Shown here one piece after another: positions 8,749 through 17,268 of a stretch of DNA of 43,925 bases. The notes under the pieces were generated by a model. That model searched no databases, had not been told where the DNA came from, and was given only the letters and a program-made list of their open reading frames with translations. The translations under genes were made by a program, and so were the position numbers. Position 1 is the stretch's first letter. Each line of letters begins with the position of its first letter. This DNA is from an uncultured Aquincola sp. GTDB lineage: Bacteria; Pseudomonadota; Gammaproteobacteria; Burkholderiales; Burkholderiaceae. Location: assembly GCA_937883885.1 (NCBI GenBank), contig CAKZXL010000947.1:1-43925 (forward strand), in the 5' to 3' direction.

Positions 8749-9537
8749 TCACCGCCCGATGAACTGCGGTTTGCGCTTGCCGGCAAAGGCCTCCACGCCC
8801 TCGGCGTGGTCGCGGGTGAGGTTGGTCAGGCACTCGTAGGCGGTGCCGGCGTCCATGTGGCCGTGGGCCAGCTGGCGCAGCGGAATCGTGTAGCCGGCCT
8901 TGGTCCAGCGGATGGCCTTGGCCGCACCATGCTTGAGCTTGCCGACGATGAACTCGACCTTGGTGTCCAGCTCGCTGGCGGGCACCACATGGCCGATGGC
9001 GCCCAGCTGGCGCGCTTCGGTGGCGGTGAGCAGGTCGCCGGTGAGCAGCAGCTCGCGCGCCTTGCCGAAGCCGATGATGGCCGGCCACAAGAAGCCGCCG
9101 CCGTCGGCGGCATTGAGGCCCACGCGCACATGCGGGTCGCCGATGCGGGCGCCTTCGTCCATCACCGTGATGTCGCACAGCAGCGCCAGCGTGGCGCCCA
9201 GGCCCACCGCATCACCATTGATGCGGCCGATGATGGGAATCTCGCAGTCCAGCATCGAGTAGACGATGCGCTTGGCTTCCCAGGTCACCACCTCGAACTG
9301 CTCGGGGTCGCGGATGGCGTCGCGCATCCATTCGATGTCGCCACCGGCACAAAAGGCCCGGCCCGCACCGGTGAGCACGATGGCGCGCAGGTCGCGGCGC
9401 TCGCCCAGGTCGATGAACACGCGCGACAAGGCCTTGTGCAGCGCGCCGCCCACGCTGTTCATCGCCTGCGGCCGGTTGATGGTGACGCGGGCGATGCCGT
9501 CTTCGATGTCGACGATCAAGGGGTTTTCAGCAGTCAT
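8749..9537 (-). CDS. Enoyl-CoA hydratase/isomerase (crotonase) family protein
   Basis: 262 residues. The crotonase fold shows the two oxyanion-hole regions (AFCAGGD, about residues 61-67, and NGDAVGLG, about 107-114). In the active site, the position of the first catalytic Glu of classical hydratases is His136 (GDPHVRVG), while the second Glu is kept as Glu162 (GKARELLLTGD). The DPHVRVGLNAADGG block marks a divergent subfamily, so plain 2-enoyl-CoA hydration is not certain. Start 9537 has GAGG eight bases upstream. The frame extends upstream to 9696 through the NIPSNAP gene, and that part is rejected. It is the last gene of the long catabolic operon, 5 bases after the NIPSNAP gene. Confidence 0.9.
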   Translation of the reverse strand: MTAENPLIVDIEDGIARVTINRPQAMNSVGGALHKALSRVFIDLGERRDLRAIVLTGAGRAFCAGGDIEWMRDAIRDPEQFEVVTWEAKRIVYSMLDCEIPIIGRINGDAVGLGATLALLCDITVMDEGARIGDPHVRVGLNAADGGGFLWPAIIGFGKARELLLTGDLLTATEARQLGAIGHVVPASELDTKVEFIVGKLKHGAAKAIRWTKAGYTIPLRQLAHGHMDAGTAYECLTNLTRDHAEGVEAFAGKRKPQFIGR

Positions 9538-9542
9538 GTCGG

Positions 9543-9857
9543 TTACCTCAGGGGAGAAAAACGGGTGGGGCGCAGCAGGCGGGTTTGCATGCGCACGATC
9601 CAGGGCAGCACCTGGTCGGCATAGGCGATCCAGCGCGGGTCGGCCCACATCGCGGCGCGGCGGCGTTCGCGGTCGGCCAGGTCGGCATAGGCCCACAGGT
9701 GCATGGCGGTGTTGAGTTCGCCGGTTTCGGTGGTGAAGTAGCCCACCAGGCCGCCCAGGTGCTCCTGCATCAGCGGCAGGCCTTCGGCCTCGAACAGCTG
9801 CAGGAATCGCTGGAAATGCGCAGGCTGGAAGCTGTAGTTGCGTTCTTCGTAGATCAC
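9543..9857 (-). CDS. NIPSNAP family small protein
   Basis: 104 residues, GTG start with AGG six bases upstream. The dimeric alpha/beta-barrel NIPSNAP fold is recognised from the opening MIYEERNYSFQPAH, the central HLGGLVGYFTTETGELNTAMHLWAYADLADRERRRA and the ending HxxLLRPTRF-like tail. Members of this family often sit in bacterial acyl-CoA or aromatic catabolic operons. Their biochemical role is mostly unknown, so none is assigned. It lies 10 bases after an SDR and 5 bases before the crotonase, within the 17-gene operon. Confidence 0.85.
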   Translation of the reverse strand: MIYEERNYSFQPAHFQRFLQLFEAEGLPLMQEHLGGLVGYFTTETGELNTAMHLWAYADLADRERRRAAMWADPRWIAYADQVLPWIVRMQTRLLRPTRFSPLR

Positions 9858-9867
9858 ACGGGGCCTT

Positions 9868-10668
9868 TCAGTCGAGTGGGCCTTCGTAGGCGTCGCTGGC
9901 GGCGCCCCAGGCCATGTAGCCGCCGTCCACCGGCAGGGTGACGCCGGTGATGAAGGCGGCGGCGTCGGAGGCCAGGAAGGTCATGGCCTGGGCGATGTGC
10001 TGGGCAGTGCCCAGGCGGCCGGCCGGCGTGCGGCGGCGGATGCGCTGCTCATCGAGCTTGCCTTCGTCGATCAGCCGCTGCGCAAAGGGCGTGAGCATGT
10101 AGCCCGGCGCGATGGCATTGACCCGCACGCCCCGGGCCGCCCACTCGCAGCCCATGGTGCGGGTCATCATGCCGATGCCGGCCTTGGCCGCGCTGTAGGC
10201 ATTGCGGCGTGCCAGCCCCAGCACGCCGGCCACCGAGCTGAGGTTGATCACCGATCCGCGGCCCTGCGCCAGCATGGTGGGCGCCACCGCCTGGGTGACC
10301 AGGTAGGTGCCGGTCAGGTGCACGTCCACCAGCCGGCGGAAGTCGGCCACGTCCTGGTCCACCGTGGGCAGGAAGCTGTCGGGGATGCCGGCGCTGTTGA
10401 TCAGCACGTCGATACGGCCATGGCGCGCCAGCAGCGCCGCCACCCAGCCGTGCACGTCGGCCTGGCTGGCCACGTCGCCGCCAAAGGCCAGGTGGCCGGC
10501 GGTGGGGCCCAGCGTCATCGCGGCGCGTTCGGCCGCACCGGCATCCAGGTCGGCCACCGCCACCCGCATGCCCTGCCCGGCCAGGGCCTGCGCGGCCGCC
10601 AGGCCCAGGCCGCTGGCGCCGCCGGTGATCAGGGCCACGCGGCCTTGCAGTTCAGGATAAGAAGCCAT
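9868..10668 (-). CDS. Short-chain dehydrogenase/reductase (SDR)
   Basis: 266 residues. A classical SDR: the cofactor motif is TGGASGLG near the N-terminus, with Asp in VAVADLDAG after beta-2 suggesting NAD preference. The N-terminal NAG-type motif appears as NSAGIPD. The catalytic Ser-Tyr-Lys set is in LSSVAGVLGLARRNAYSAAK. The C-terminal FITGVTLPVDGGYMAWG is typical of the family. Within an operon of CoA-ester enzymes it may oxidise a hydroxyacyl-CoA or an alcohol intermediate, but the substrate is not readable. It starts 6 bases after the Bug receptor stop. Confidence 0.9.
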   Translation of the reverse strand: MASYPELQGRVALITGGASGLGLAAAQALAGQGMRVAVADLDAGAAERAAMTLGPTAGHLAFGGDVASQADVHGWVAALLARHGRIDVLINSAGIPDSFLPTVDQDVADFRRLVDVHLTGTYLVTQAVAPTMLAQGRGSVINLSSVAGVLGLARRNAYSAAKAGIGMMTRTMGCEWAARGVRVNAIAPGYMLTPFAQRLIDEGKLDEQRIRRRTPAGRLGTAQHIAQAMTFLASDAAAFITGVTLPVDGGYMAWGAASDAYEGPLD

Positions 10669-10674
10669 CGTGCA

Positions 10675-11655
10675 TCAGGCCTCCAGCCGGATGCCGGCCG
10701 TGCGAATGACCTCGCCCCAGCGCGCGGTCTGCTGCGCCACATGGCGGGCAAAGGCCTCGGGCGTGCTGGGAGAGGGCTGAACACCCATCTCGGCCAGCTT
10801 CTGCCGAACCTCTTCAGCCGCCAGCGCCTGGTTCAACGCGGCATTCAGCCGGGCCACGGTGGCCGTCGGCAGACCCGCCGGGCCGGCCAGGCCTTGCCAG
10901 GCATAAGCCTCGAACCCCGGCACACCGGCCTCTGCAAACGTGGGCACGTCGGGAAGCACCGGGCTGCGCTGGGCCATCGACAAGGCGATGGGCCGCAGCT
11001 TGCCGCTGCGGATGTAGGGCAGGCTGGCCGCGGTGTTCACCAGGTACAGGTCCACCTGGCCGCCCATCAGGTCTTGCAGCGCCGGCGCGTCGCCACGGTA
11101 GGGCACGTGCAGCAGCTGGATGCCGGCGGTGCGCTGCAGCAGTTCCATGCCCAGGTGGTTGGGGCCGCCCGCACCGGGCGTGGCGTACTTCAAATCACCG
11201 GGGCGCTGCCTGGCCAGCGCCAGCAGCTCGGGCAGTTGCCGCGCCGGCAGGTCGGGCCGGGCCACCAGCACGAAGGGAAACACCGTGGTGCCGCCGATGT
11301 AGCTGAAGTCGCGCTCGGGCCGGTACGGCAGCTTGGCATACAGGCTGGGCGCCAGCGCCACGGTGGACACGTCCACGGTGCCGAGGGTGCTGCCATCGGC
11401 CGGCGCGCGCGCAATCGCATCACCGCCGATCAAGGTGCCGGCTCCGGGCTTGTTCTCCACCACCACCGTCTGCCCCAGCGTGCGCGCCATCGACTGGCCC
11501 AGCAGCCGGGCCACCACGTCGGTGCCGCCGCCGGCCGGAAAGGGCACGATCCAGCGCAGCGGCGCGCCACCCGACCCGGCCTGTGCGCGGGCCAGCCAGG
11601 GCGCCAGGCCCAGGGACAGGGCCGCCAGGCCCAGGGTTCTGCGGTTCACGCGCAT
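10675..11655 (-). CDS. Bug/TctC-family periplasmic solute-binding protein
   Basis: 326 residues. A tripartite-tricarboxylate-type receptor (Bug family) that would bind an organic acid in the periplasm. The signal peptide has an RR pair (NRRTLGLAAL...ARAQA), so Tat or Sec export are both possible. Family hallmarks are WIVPFPAGGGTDVVAR, VVENKPGAGTLIGG, the LYAKLPYRPERDF block, GGPNHLGMELL, HVPYRGDAPALQDLMGGQVD and LPDVPTFAEAGVPGFE. ATG 11655 has AGGAGG five bases upstream, and the upstream in-frame extension to 11751 is rejected. No TctA or TctB gene is in this operon. In Burkholderiales such orphan receptors are common and may act with membrane partners encoded elsewhere, or in sensing. Confidence 0.93.
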   Translation of the reverse strand: MRVNRRTLGLAALSLGLAPWLARAQAGSGGAPLRWIVPFPAGGGTDVVARLLGQSMARTLGQTVVVENKPGAGTLIGGDAIARAPADGSTLGTVDVSTVALAPSLYAKLPYRPERDFSYIGGTTVFPFVLVARPDLPARQLPELLALARQRPGDLKYATPGAGGPNHLGMELLQRTAGIQLLHVPYRGDAPALQDLMGGQVDLYLVNTAASLPYIRSGKLRPIALSMAQRSPVLPDVPTFAEAGVPGFEAYAWQGLAGPAGLPTATVARLNAALNQALAAEEVRQKLAEMGVQPSPSTPEAFARHVAQQTARWGEVIRTAGIRLEA

Positions 11656-11677
11656 CGTCTCCTCCTCTTGTTGCATG

Positions 11678-12718
11678 TCAGGCCGCCAGCAGGCTGCGCC
11701 GCACGTCGATGCGCTGCAGCTGGTGGTCGGCATCGCCGAACAGCGTGGCATCGACCTGCAGCCGCTTGTACAGATGGCCCAGGCGGTATTCCTCGGTCAT
11801 GCCGATGCCGCCCGACACCTGGATGAGCTGGCCCATCGCGCGCAGCGCCCGGCGGCCCACAAAGCTCTTGGCGGCCGGCAGCGTGGCAGGCAGCGCATCG
11901 GGCTGAGCATCCAGCTCGGCCGCCAGGCGGCCGGCCAGCGCGATCAGCTGCTGCAGGTCGCAGAACACCTCGGCCATGCGGTGCTGCAAGGCCTGCTGGT
12001 CCGACAGCGGTCGGCCGAACTGCTGGCGCTGCTTGAGGTAGGCCAGCGTCAGGTCGAAGCCGGCTTCCAGCACGCCCACCGCATCGGCCACCAGGGCAGC
12101 GGCGGCGAGGTCGCGCACCAGCGGTGCGGCGCCGTGGCCCACCGCTTGGGCGGGCGCCGACTCGAACACCAGCCGAACGCCATGGCGGCCGTCGAGCAGC
12201 CGCACCGGCATGGTCTGCACGCCCGCGGCCTGCAGGTCCACGCACAGCAGCGTGCCCTCGGCATCGGGCATCGGCAGCAGCACATGGCTGGCGTGCAAGC
12301 CGCCCATCACCAGGTCGGCGCGGCCTTGCACACGCCCCTGCGCCAACCGCAGCTCGGCACGCGCCGGCAGGTCGGCCAGCGCCAGCCGCAGCTGCCCCCT
12401 GGCCAGCGCACCGGCCTGCTGCGGATGCTGGCGGGCCCACCAGGGCGCCAGCAGCAGGTGCAGGCCCAGCGGCTCGGGCCGGGCATCGCGGCCGGCGGCG
12501 CGCAGCAGGCCCAGGGCCTGGCCGAAGCTGGCGCCGAAGCCATCTTGCGCTTCGGGCAGCGTCAAGGCCAGCCAGCCCAGGTCGGCCATCGCGGCCCAGG
12601 CGCCGCTGTCTTCCCGGTGGCCCTCACGAAAGCGGGCCAGGCGCGAGGCCAGCGAACCATGGGCGGCGAACCAGCGGTCGGCGGTGCCCAGCAACAGGTC
12701 GAGCGATTCGGCGTCCAT
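11678..12718 (-). CDS. Acyl-CoA dehydrogenase-family protein, small/non-catalytic subunit
   Basis: 346 residues, shorter than a full acyl-CoA dehydrogenase (about 380-400). The C-terminal helical domain is clear (DLTLAYLKQRQQFGRPLSDQ, then VSGGIGMTEEYRLGHLYKR), while the N-terminal and middle domains are divergent. The position of the usual C-terminal catalytic Glu is Gly328 (LFGDADHQLQR). It follows the larger partner gene with a single base between stop and start, so translation is probably coupled. This fits two-gene, heteromeric acyl-CoA dehydrogenases known from steroid side-chain and dicarboxylate (Pim-type) catabolism, in which the two subunits share the FAD sites. Confidence 0.85.
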   Translation of the reverse strand: MDAESLDLLLGTADRWFAAHGSLASRLARFREGHREDSGAWAAMADLGWLALTLPEAQDGFGASFGQALGLLRAAGRDARPEPLGLHLLLAPWWARQHPQQAGALARGQLRLALADLPARAELRLAQGRVQGRADLVMGGLHASHVLLPMPDAEGTLLCVDLQAAGVQTMPVRLLDGRHGVRLVFESAPAQAVGHGAAPLVRDLAAAALVADAVGVLEAGFDLTLAYLKQRQQFGRPLSDQQALQHRMAEVFCDLQQLIALAGRLAAELDAQPDALPATLPAAKSFVGRRALRAMGQLIQVSGGIGMTEEYRLGHLYKRLQVDATLFGDADHQLQRIDVRRSLLAA

Positions 12719-12719
12719 G

Positions 12720-13901
12720 TCACATTCCCAGCAAGGACTTGGCGATGATGGCTTTCTGGATCTCGTTCGAGCCGGCGTAGATGGTCACCACGCGGCGGAA
12801 CAGGTGGCGTTCCACCCAGCCTGTGGCAGCTTCGTCCAGCGGCCCGCTGCCGTAGCCGGGCTGCAGCAGCAAGCCCGCGGCGCCCAGCCAACCCATCGCG
12901 GTTTCGGTCACGCGCTGCTGCAGCTCGGAGCCGCGGATCTTCAGCGTGGAGGCGGCCGGCCCCGGCTCGCGGCCGGCCATCTGCTCGGCCACCACGCCCA
13001 GCACCGCCGATTCCAGCGCGATGAAGTCGGCCGTGAGCGAAGCCAGCCGCCGCCGCACCAGCGGGTGGTCGATCAGCGGGCGGCCCCGGTCATCGGTCAG
13101 CCGCCGGGCCAGCTGCTCCAGCGCCACGATGTCGCGCTTGGTGCGCGCGGCCTGCGCGTTGTTCACCCGCTCGCGTGCCAGCAGGTCCTTGGCATAGGTC
13201 CAGCCCTGCCCGCGCTGGCCCACCAGCTTGTCCGCGGGGATGCGCACGCCGTCGATGAACAGCGCATTGACGCTGTGGCCTTCGTCGATGGTGAGAATGG
13301 GCTGCAGGCTCAGGCCGAGCAGGCGCATGTCCACCACGAACATCGACAGCCCGGCCTGCGGGCGGGCCTGCGGCTCGGTGCGGGCCAGCAGGAACATCTG
13401 GTCGGCCATGTGGCCGCCCGACAGCCAGGTCTTCTGGCCGTCGATCACCCACTCGTCCCCATCCAGCCGCGCGGTGGTCTTCAGCGACGCGAGGTCCGAG
13501 CCGGCATTGGGCTCGGAAAAGCCCTGGCACCAGAACTCCTGCCCATGCAGGATGCCCGGCAGGTAGCGCGCCCGCTGCGCCGGGCTGCCCTCGGCGATCA
13601 GCATCGGCCCGGCCAGGAACAGGCCCAGCACGTCGCCCAGCGGCGCATCGGCAAAGGCGGTTTCTTCTTCGAAGATGTAGCGGCGCGCCTCATCCCAGCC
13701 CGGCCCGCCGGCCGATGCAGGCCAGTGCGGCGCGCCCCAGCCGCGGCGGCCCAGCGCGGCCTGCCAGCGGGCGACGGTTTCGCGCGGCAGGTGCAGGCCG
13801 GCGCGGGTGGCCTGCACCAGTTCGTCGTCCAGGTGCTCGGCCAGGAAGGCGCGCACCTCGGCCCGGAAGGCGCGCAGCTCGGGGGTGTCGAACAAGCCCA
13901 T
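12720..13901 (-). CDS. Acyl-CoA dehydrogenase, large subunit
   Basis: 393 residues. Flavoprotein introducing an alpha,beta double bond into an acyl-CoA. FAD- and substrate-binding blocks are present (CQGFSEPNAGSDLASLKTTA, DEWVIDGQKTWLSGG, FFRRVVTIYAGSNEIQK-like C-terminus). The usual catalytic Glu of the YEG motif is Ala376 here (IYAGSNEIQK). A candidate base is Glu244 in LLARERVNNAQ, which aligns with the position used by isovaleryl- and long-chain-type enzymes; this is by-eye inference. The start at 13901 has AAGGA nine bases upstream, and the frame extends upstream to 14099 inside the next gene, which is rejected. Paired with the small subunit at 11678-12718. Confidence 0.9.
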   Translation of the reverse strand: MGLFDTPELRAFRAEVRAFLAEHLDDELVQATRAGLHLPRETVARWQAALGRRGWGAPHWPASAGGPGWDEARRYIFEEETAFADAPLGDVLGLFLAGPMLIAEGSPAQRARYLPGILHGQEFWCQGFSEPNAGSDLASLKTTARLDGDEWVIDGQKTWLSGGHMADQMFLLARTEPQARPQAGLSMFVVDMRLLGLSLQPILTIDEGHSVNALFIDGVRIPADKLVGQRGQGWTYAKDLLARERVNNAQAARTKRDIVALEQLARRLTDDRGRPLIDHPLVRRRLASLTADFIALESAVLGVVAEQMAGREPGPAASTLKIRGSELQQRVTETAMGWLGAAGLLLQPGYGSGPLDEAATGWVERHLFRRVVTIYAGSNEIQKAIIAKSLLGM

Positions 13902-13914
13902 GGTGTGCGGTCCT

Positions 13915-14901
13915 TCAGGGCAGCAGGATGAGGGAGCCGGTGGTGCCGCGGCCCTGCAGCGCCTCATGCGCGGCGCGGGCCTGCGGCAGCGGGTAGCAGC
14001 CGCCGATGTGCACCTGCAGCTCGCCATCGGCCACCAGGCCGAACAGTTCGGCCGCCGCAGCGGGCAGGTCGGGGTGGTGCTGCAGGTAGGCGAACACACC
14101 GGGCACCGAGACGGTGAGCGAACGCGCCGGCCCCAGGTCGGCCAGCGCCACCTGCGGCAGGCCCTGCGCCACCTGCCCCAGGTTGACGATGTGGCCGAAG
14201 GGCTTGAGCACGCCCAGCGACTGCTGGAACACCCCGCCGCCCAGGCCTTCGAACACCACGTCCACGCCGGCGCCCTGGGTCAGCCGCCGCACGCCTTCGG
14301 TGAAGGGCTCTTCGTTGTAGAGGATCACCTCGTCGCAGCCACGGGCCAGGGCCAGTGCGGCCTTGTCCGCCGAGCCCACGGTGCCGATGACACGGGCGCC
14401 CAGCCGCTGCGCCCACTGGCACAGCAGCGAGCCCAGGCCACCGGCGGCGGCATGCACCAGCACCGTGTGGCCGCTGCGCACCGGCGCCACCTTCGTCATC
14501 AGCATGTGGGCCGTCATGCCTTGCAGGGTGACGGCGGCGGCCTGTTCGTAGCTCACCTGCGGCGGCAGGCGCAGCAAGGCGGTGGCCGGCAGGTTGCGCA
14601 GCGTGGCGTAGCTGCCGATGGGCCGGGCCGCATAGCTCACCCGGTCGCCCACCGACCAGCCGGCCACGCCCTCGCCCACCGCCACCAGCTCGCCGGCGGC
14701 TTCCACACCCAGCGCGCCGGGCAGCGCCGGCAGCGGGAACACACCGCGCCGGTGGTAGGTGTCGAGGTAGTTGATGCCCACCGCATGCTGGCGGATCTGC
14801 ACCTCGCCCGCGGCGGGCGGTGGCACGGCCACCCACTCGGGGCGCAGCTGTTCGGGGCCGCCATAGGCATGGATGCGCACGGCCAGGGCTTCGGTCGTCA
14901 T
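13915..14901 (-). CDS. Zinc-independent quinone oxidoreductase (MDR superfamily)
   Basis: 328 residues. NADPH-dependent quinone or enone reductase of the zeta-crystallin/QOR type. Evidence is the N-terminal MDR opening (VRIHAYGGPEQLRPEWVAV), VGINYLDTYHRRG, the nucleotide-binding AAAGGLGSLLCQWAQRLGARVIGTV, and GVDVVFEGLGGG. The Cys/His zinc ligands of alcohol dehydrogenases are absent. Its ATG overlaps the ligase stop by four bases (ATGA). In this operon it might reduce an enone or an enoyl intermediate or act in redox balance; the real substrate is unknown. Confidence 0.92.
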   Translation of the reverse strand: MTTEALAVRIHAYGGPEQLRPEWVAVPPPAAGEVQIRQHAVGINYLDTYHRRGVFPLPALPGALGVEAAGELVAVGEGVAGWSVGDRVSYAARPIGSYATLRNLPATALLRLPPQVSYEQAAAVTLQGMTAHMLMTKVAPVRSGHTVLVHAAAGGLGSLLCQWAQRLGARVIGTVGSADKAALALARGCDEVILYNEEPFTEGVRRLTQGAGVDVVFEGLGGGVFQQSLGVLKPFGHIVNLGQVAQGLPQVALADLGPARSLTVSVPGVFAYLQHHPDLPAAAAELFGLVADGELQVHIGGCYPLPQARAAHEALQGRGTTGSLILLP

Positions 14902-16535
14902 GAGGTGTGTCCTGCGGTATGGGCGGGGCTGGCGGGCAGCTCGGCCGGCGGCAGTTGCAGCACGGCGTCGCGCAGTTCGCGCTTGAGCACCTTGCCCATC
15001 GGGTTCTTGGGCAGCGCGGCCAGCACATGCCAGCGGCGGGGTACCTGGTAGTCGGCCAGGTGGCGGGTGCAGGCGGCGCGCAAGGCGGCCAGGTCCAGCG
15101 TGGCACCCTCGCGCGGTACCACACAGGCGGCGATGTCTTCGCCCAGGCCGGGGTGCGGCACCGCCACCACCGCCGCCTCGGCCACGCCGGGGCAGCGGTA
15201 CAGCACTTCTTCCACCGCGGCGCTGGCGATCTTGAGGCCGCCGCGGTTGATGATGTCCTTCTTGCGGTCGACGAAGTGCAGGTGGCCTTCGTCGTCCAGC
15301 CGGCCCATGTCGCCGGTGTGCACCCAGCCATCGACGAAGGCCTGCGCAGTGGCTGCTTCGTTGTGCAGGTAGCCCAGCGCAGCGCTGGGGCCGGCGAACA
15401 CGATCTCGCCCACCTCGCCGGTGGCCAGCGGGCGGCCTTCGTCGTTGACCACCCTTACCGCGCAGCCGGGCATGGGGCCACCGATGCAGCCCGCCTTGCG
15501 TGGCAGGTACCAGGGCGGCAGGTAGGTGCCGGCGGGACCGGTCTCGGTCATGCCCCAGATGTGCACCTGGTCCACCCACGGCAGGTGGCGGCTGAACTTG
15601 GCGATGACCTCGGCCGGCATCACCGCGCCGCCATACCCCAGCCGCCGCACGCGCGAGAGGTCGTAGCCGCCGCGGACGTACTCGTCGATCATGAAGTGCA
15701 GCGGCGCGGTGACGCCGTGGTACACGCTGGTGCCTTCGGTCTCGATCAGCCGCAGGCGGCCGGCGTTGTCCAGCGTGTTTTCTTCCAGCACCACGCCGGC
15801 CCCATGCACCCAGGCCGCCATGCAGGCCATGTTGAGCACGCTGCTGGTGAAGATGGGCCAGGCGCCCTGGTAGGTGTCGTCGGCCGCCAGGCCCACGCCG
15901 CCGCCCACCGCCAGGCCGGCGAAGACCTGGCTGCGGTGGCAATGCATCACCGCCTTGGCACGCGCGGTGGTGCCGGAGGTGAAGAGCAGGCAGCTCAGGT
16001 CTTCGGCCCGCGGTGCGGGCGCCTCGGGCAGCGGCGCATCGAAGCTGTGCTGCGGGTCGGGCCAGCGGTCGGCGCTGCCTGCGGGCGCGTCCAGCAGCAG
16101 GCAGCGCGCTTCGGGGTGCAGCGCGGCGACGCGCGCTGCCGATTCGGTGGTAGTGACCACGATGCTGGGCGCCACCAGCTGCAGCGCATGGCCCAGTTCT
16201 TCATCGGCGGCGCGCACGTTCAGCGGCGCCACCGCCGCGCCCAGGGCCCAGCAGCCCAGCGCGGTGAGCACACCTTCCCGCGCCGCGGTGTTGGCCAGCA
16301 GCAGGGCCACGCGGTCGCCGGCCAGCAGGCCACGCGCATGCAGCGAGCGCGCCATCGCCTCCATGCGGATGACCAGCTGCACATAGCTCAGCCGGTCGCG
16401 GTGGCCGCTGTACGAAGGGGCCGACAGCGCCAGGTGGTGCCGCCGCTGCGCGGCGCGGCGGCGCAGCAGCGCAGGCACCGTCAGCCCATGCAGCTCATTC
16501 GCCAGCGCATCGGTGGGGTGCATGGCCACCGTCAT
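14898..16535 (-). CDS. AMP-dependent acyl-CoA ligase (ANL superfamily)
   Basis: 545 residues. It would activate a carboxylic acid to its CoA thioester via an acyl-AMP. Motifs in order: the P-loop TSGTTARAKAV (residues 186-196, replacing the more usual TSGTTGxPK), the aromatic-pocket block with GYGGAVMP, HIWGMTETGPAG, WVHTGDMGRLDDEGHLHFVDRKKD in two segments, the hinge GLKIASAAVEEVLY, and the C-terminal catalytic Lys515 in NPMGKVLKREL. The start at 16535 overlaps the SDR stop by four bases; an ATG at 16523 is an alternative. It is the entry enzyme for the beta-oxidation-like part of the operon. The acid cannot be predicted from the sequence by eye. Confidence 0.92.
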   Translation of the reverse strand: MTVAMHPTDALANELHGLTVPALLRRRAAQRRHHLALSAPSYSGHRDRLSYVQLVIRMEAMARSLHARGLLAGDRVALLLANTAAREGVLTALGCWALGAAVAPLNVRAADEELGHALQLVAPSIVVTTTESAARVAALHPEARCLLLDAPAGSADRWPDPQHSFDAPLPEAPAPRAEDLSCLLFTSGTTARAKAVMHCHRSQVFAGLAVGGGVGLAADDTYQGAWPIFTSSVLNMACMAAWVHGAGVVLEENTLDNAGRLRLIETEGTSVYHGVTAPLHFMIDEYVRGGYDLSRVRRLGYGGAVMPAEVIAKFSRHLPWVDQVHIWGMTETGPAGTYLPPWYLPRKAGCIGGPMPGCAVRVVNDEGRPLATGEVGEIVFAGPSAALGYLHNEAATAQAFVDGWVHTGDMGRLDDEGHLHFVDRKKDIINRGGLKIASAAVEEVLYRCPGVAEAAVVAVPHPGLGEDIAACVVPREGATLDLAALRAACTRHLADYQVPRRWHVLAALPKNPMGKVLKRELRDAVLQLPPAELPASPAHTAGHTS

Positions 16536-17245
16536 GCGATGCTGTAGCCGCCATCCACCGGCAGCGTGACGCCGGTGATGTAGCGGGCATCCGAAGACAC
16601 GAGAAACGCCGCCGCCTTGGCGATGTCCGACGGCTCGCCCATCTCGCCGGCCGGCAGGCGCTGCAGCACGGCGGCGCTGCGCTGCGGGTCGGCCATCACA
16701 GGCGCGGCCATGCGGGTGCGTATCCAGCCCGGTGCGATGGCATTGACGCGGATGTGCTGCGGCGCAAAGGCCACCGCCAGCGAGCGGGTCAGCGCCACCA
16801 CCGCGCCCTTGCTGGCGGTGTAGCCCGGGTTGAAGGCCGATCCGAAGTAGCTCCACATCGACGCGAAGTTGACGACCGCGCCGCGCTGGCGGGCCAAACC
16901 TTCGCGGAAGGCCAGGCAGGCCAGCTGCGTGCCGTTGAGGTTGATGTCCACCACCTGCCGGAAACCGTCGATGGTGAACTCGCGCCCTTCACGCAGGATC
17001 ACGCCGGCGGCATTGACCAGCACCGCCACCTGCGGCTCTTGCGCGGCCACCGCCTGCACCGCGGCAGCGTCGGTGATGTCCAGGCGGCGGAAGTCGATGC
17101 CGCTGCCTTCGAGCTCGGGCTCGGTGTCCAGGCCCAGGGCCAGCACGCGGTAGCCGCGGGCCCGCAGCTCGATGCCGGTGGCCAGGCCCAGACCGGTGCC
17201 GCCGCCGGTGATAACGGCCAGGGGAAGCGAGGAGGAGGTCGTCAT
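16532..17245 (-). CDS. Short-chain dehydrogenase/reductase (SDR)
   Basis: 237 residues. Cofactor motif TGGGTGLG near the N-terminus, NAAG motif in VLVNAAGVILREG, catalytic set in FASMWSYFGSAF and Tyr/Lys in GYTASKGAV, C-terminal YITGVTLPVDGGYSIA. ATG 17245 has AGGGA eight bases upstream; a TTG two codons earlier is less likely. It sits between the polyol dehydrogenase gene and the ligase, overlapping the ligase start by four bases. It could oxidise a secondary alcohol made in the pathway, but substrate and direction are unknown. It is distinct from the operon's other SDR (9868-10668). Confidence 0.9.
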   Translation of the reverse strand: MTTSSSLPLAVITGGGTGLGLATGIELRARGYRVLALGLDTEPELEGSGIDFRRLDITDAAAVQAVAAQEPQVAVLVNAAGVILREGREFTIDGFRQVVDINLNGTQLACLAFREGLARQRGAVVNFASMWSYFGSAFNPGYTASKGAVVALTRSLAVAFAPQHIRVNAIAPGWIRTRMAAPVMADPQRSAAVLQRLPAGEMGEPSDIAKAAAFLVSSDARYITGVTLPVDGGYSIA

Positions 17246-17268
17246 GTGCAAGGTCCCTCGAATGAAGC

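Noticed and set aside
13902..14099. N-terminal extension of the large acyl-CoA dehydrogenase subunit
   Set aside because: It lies in the quinone oxidoreductase gene and adds no family-like sequence, and the ATG at 13901 has a good ribosome-binding site.
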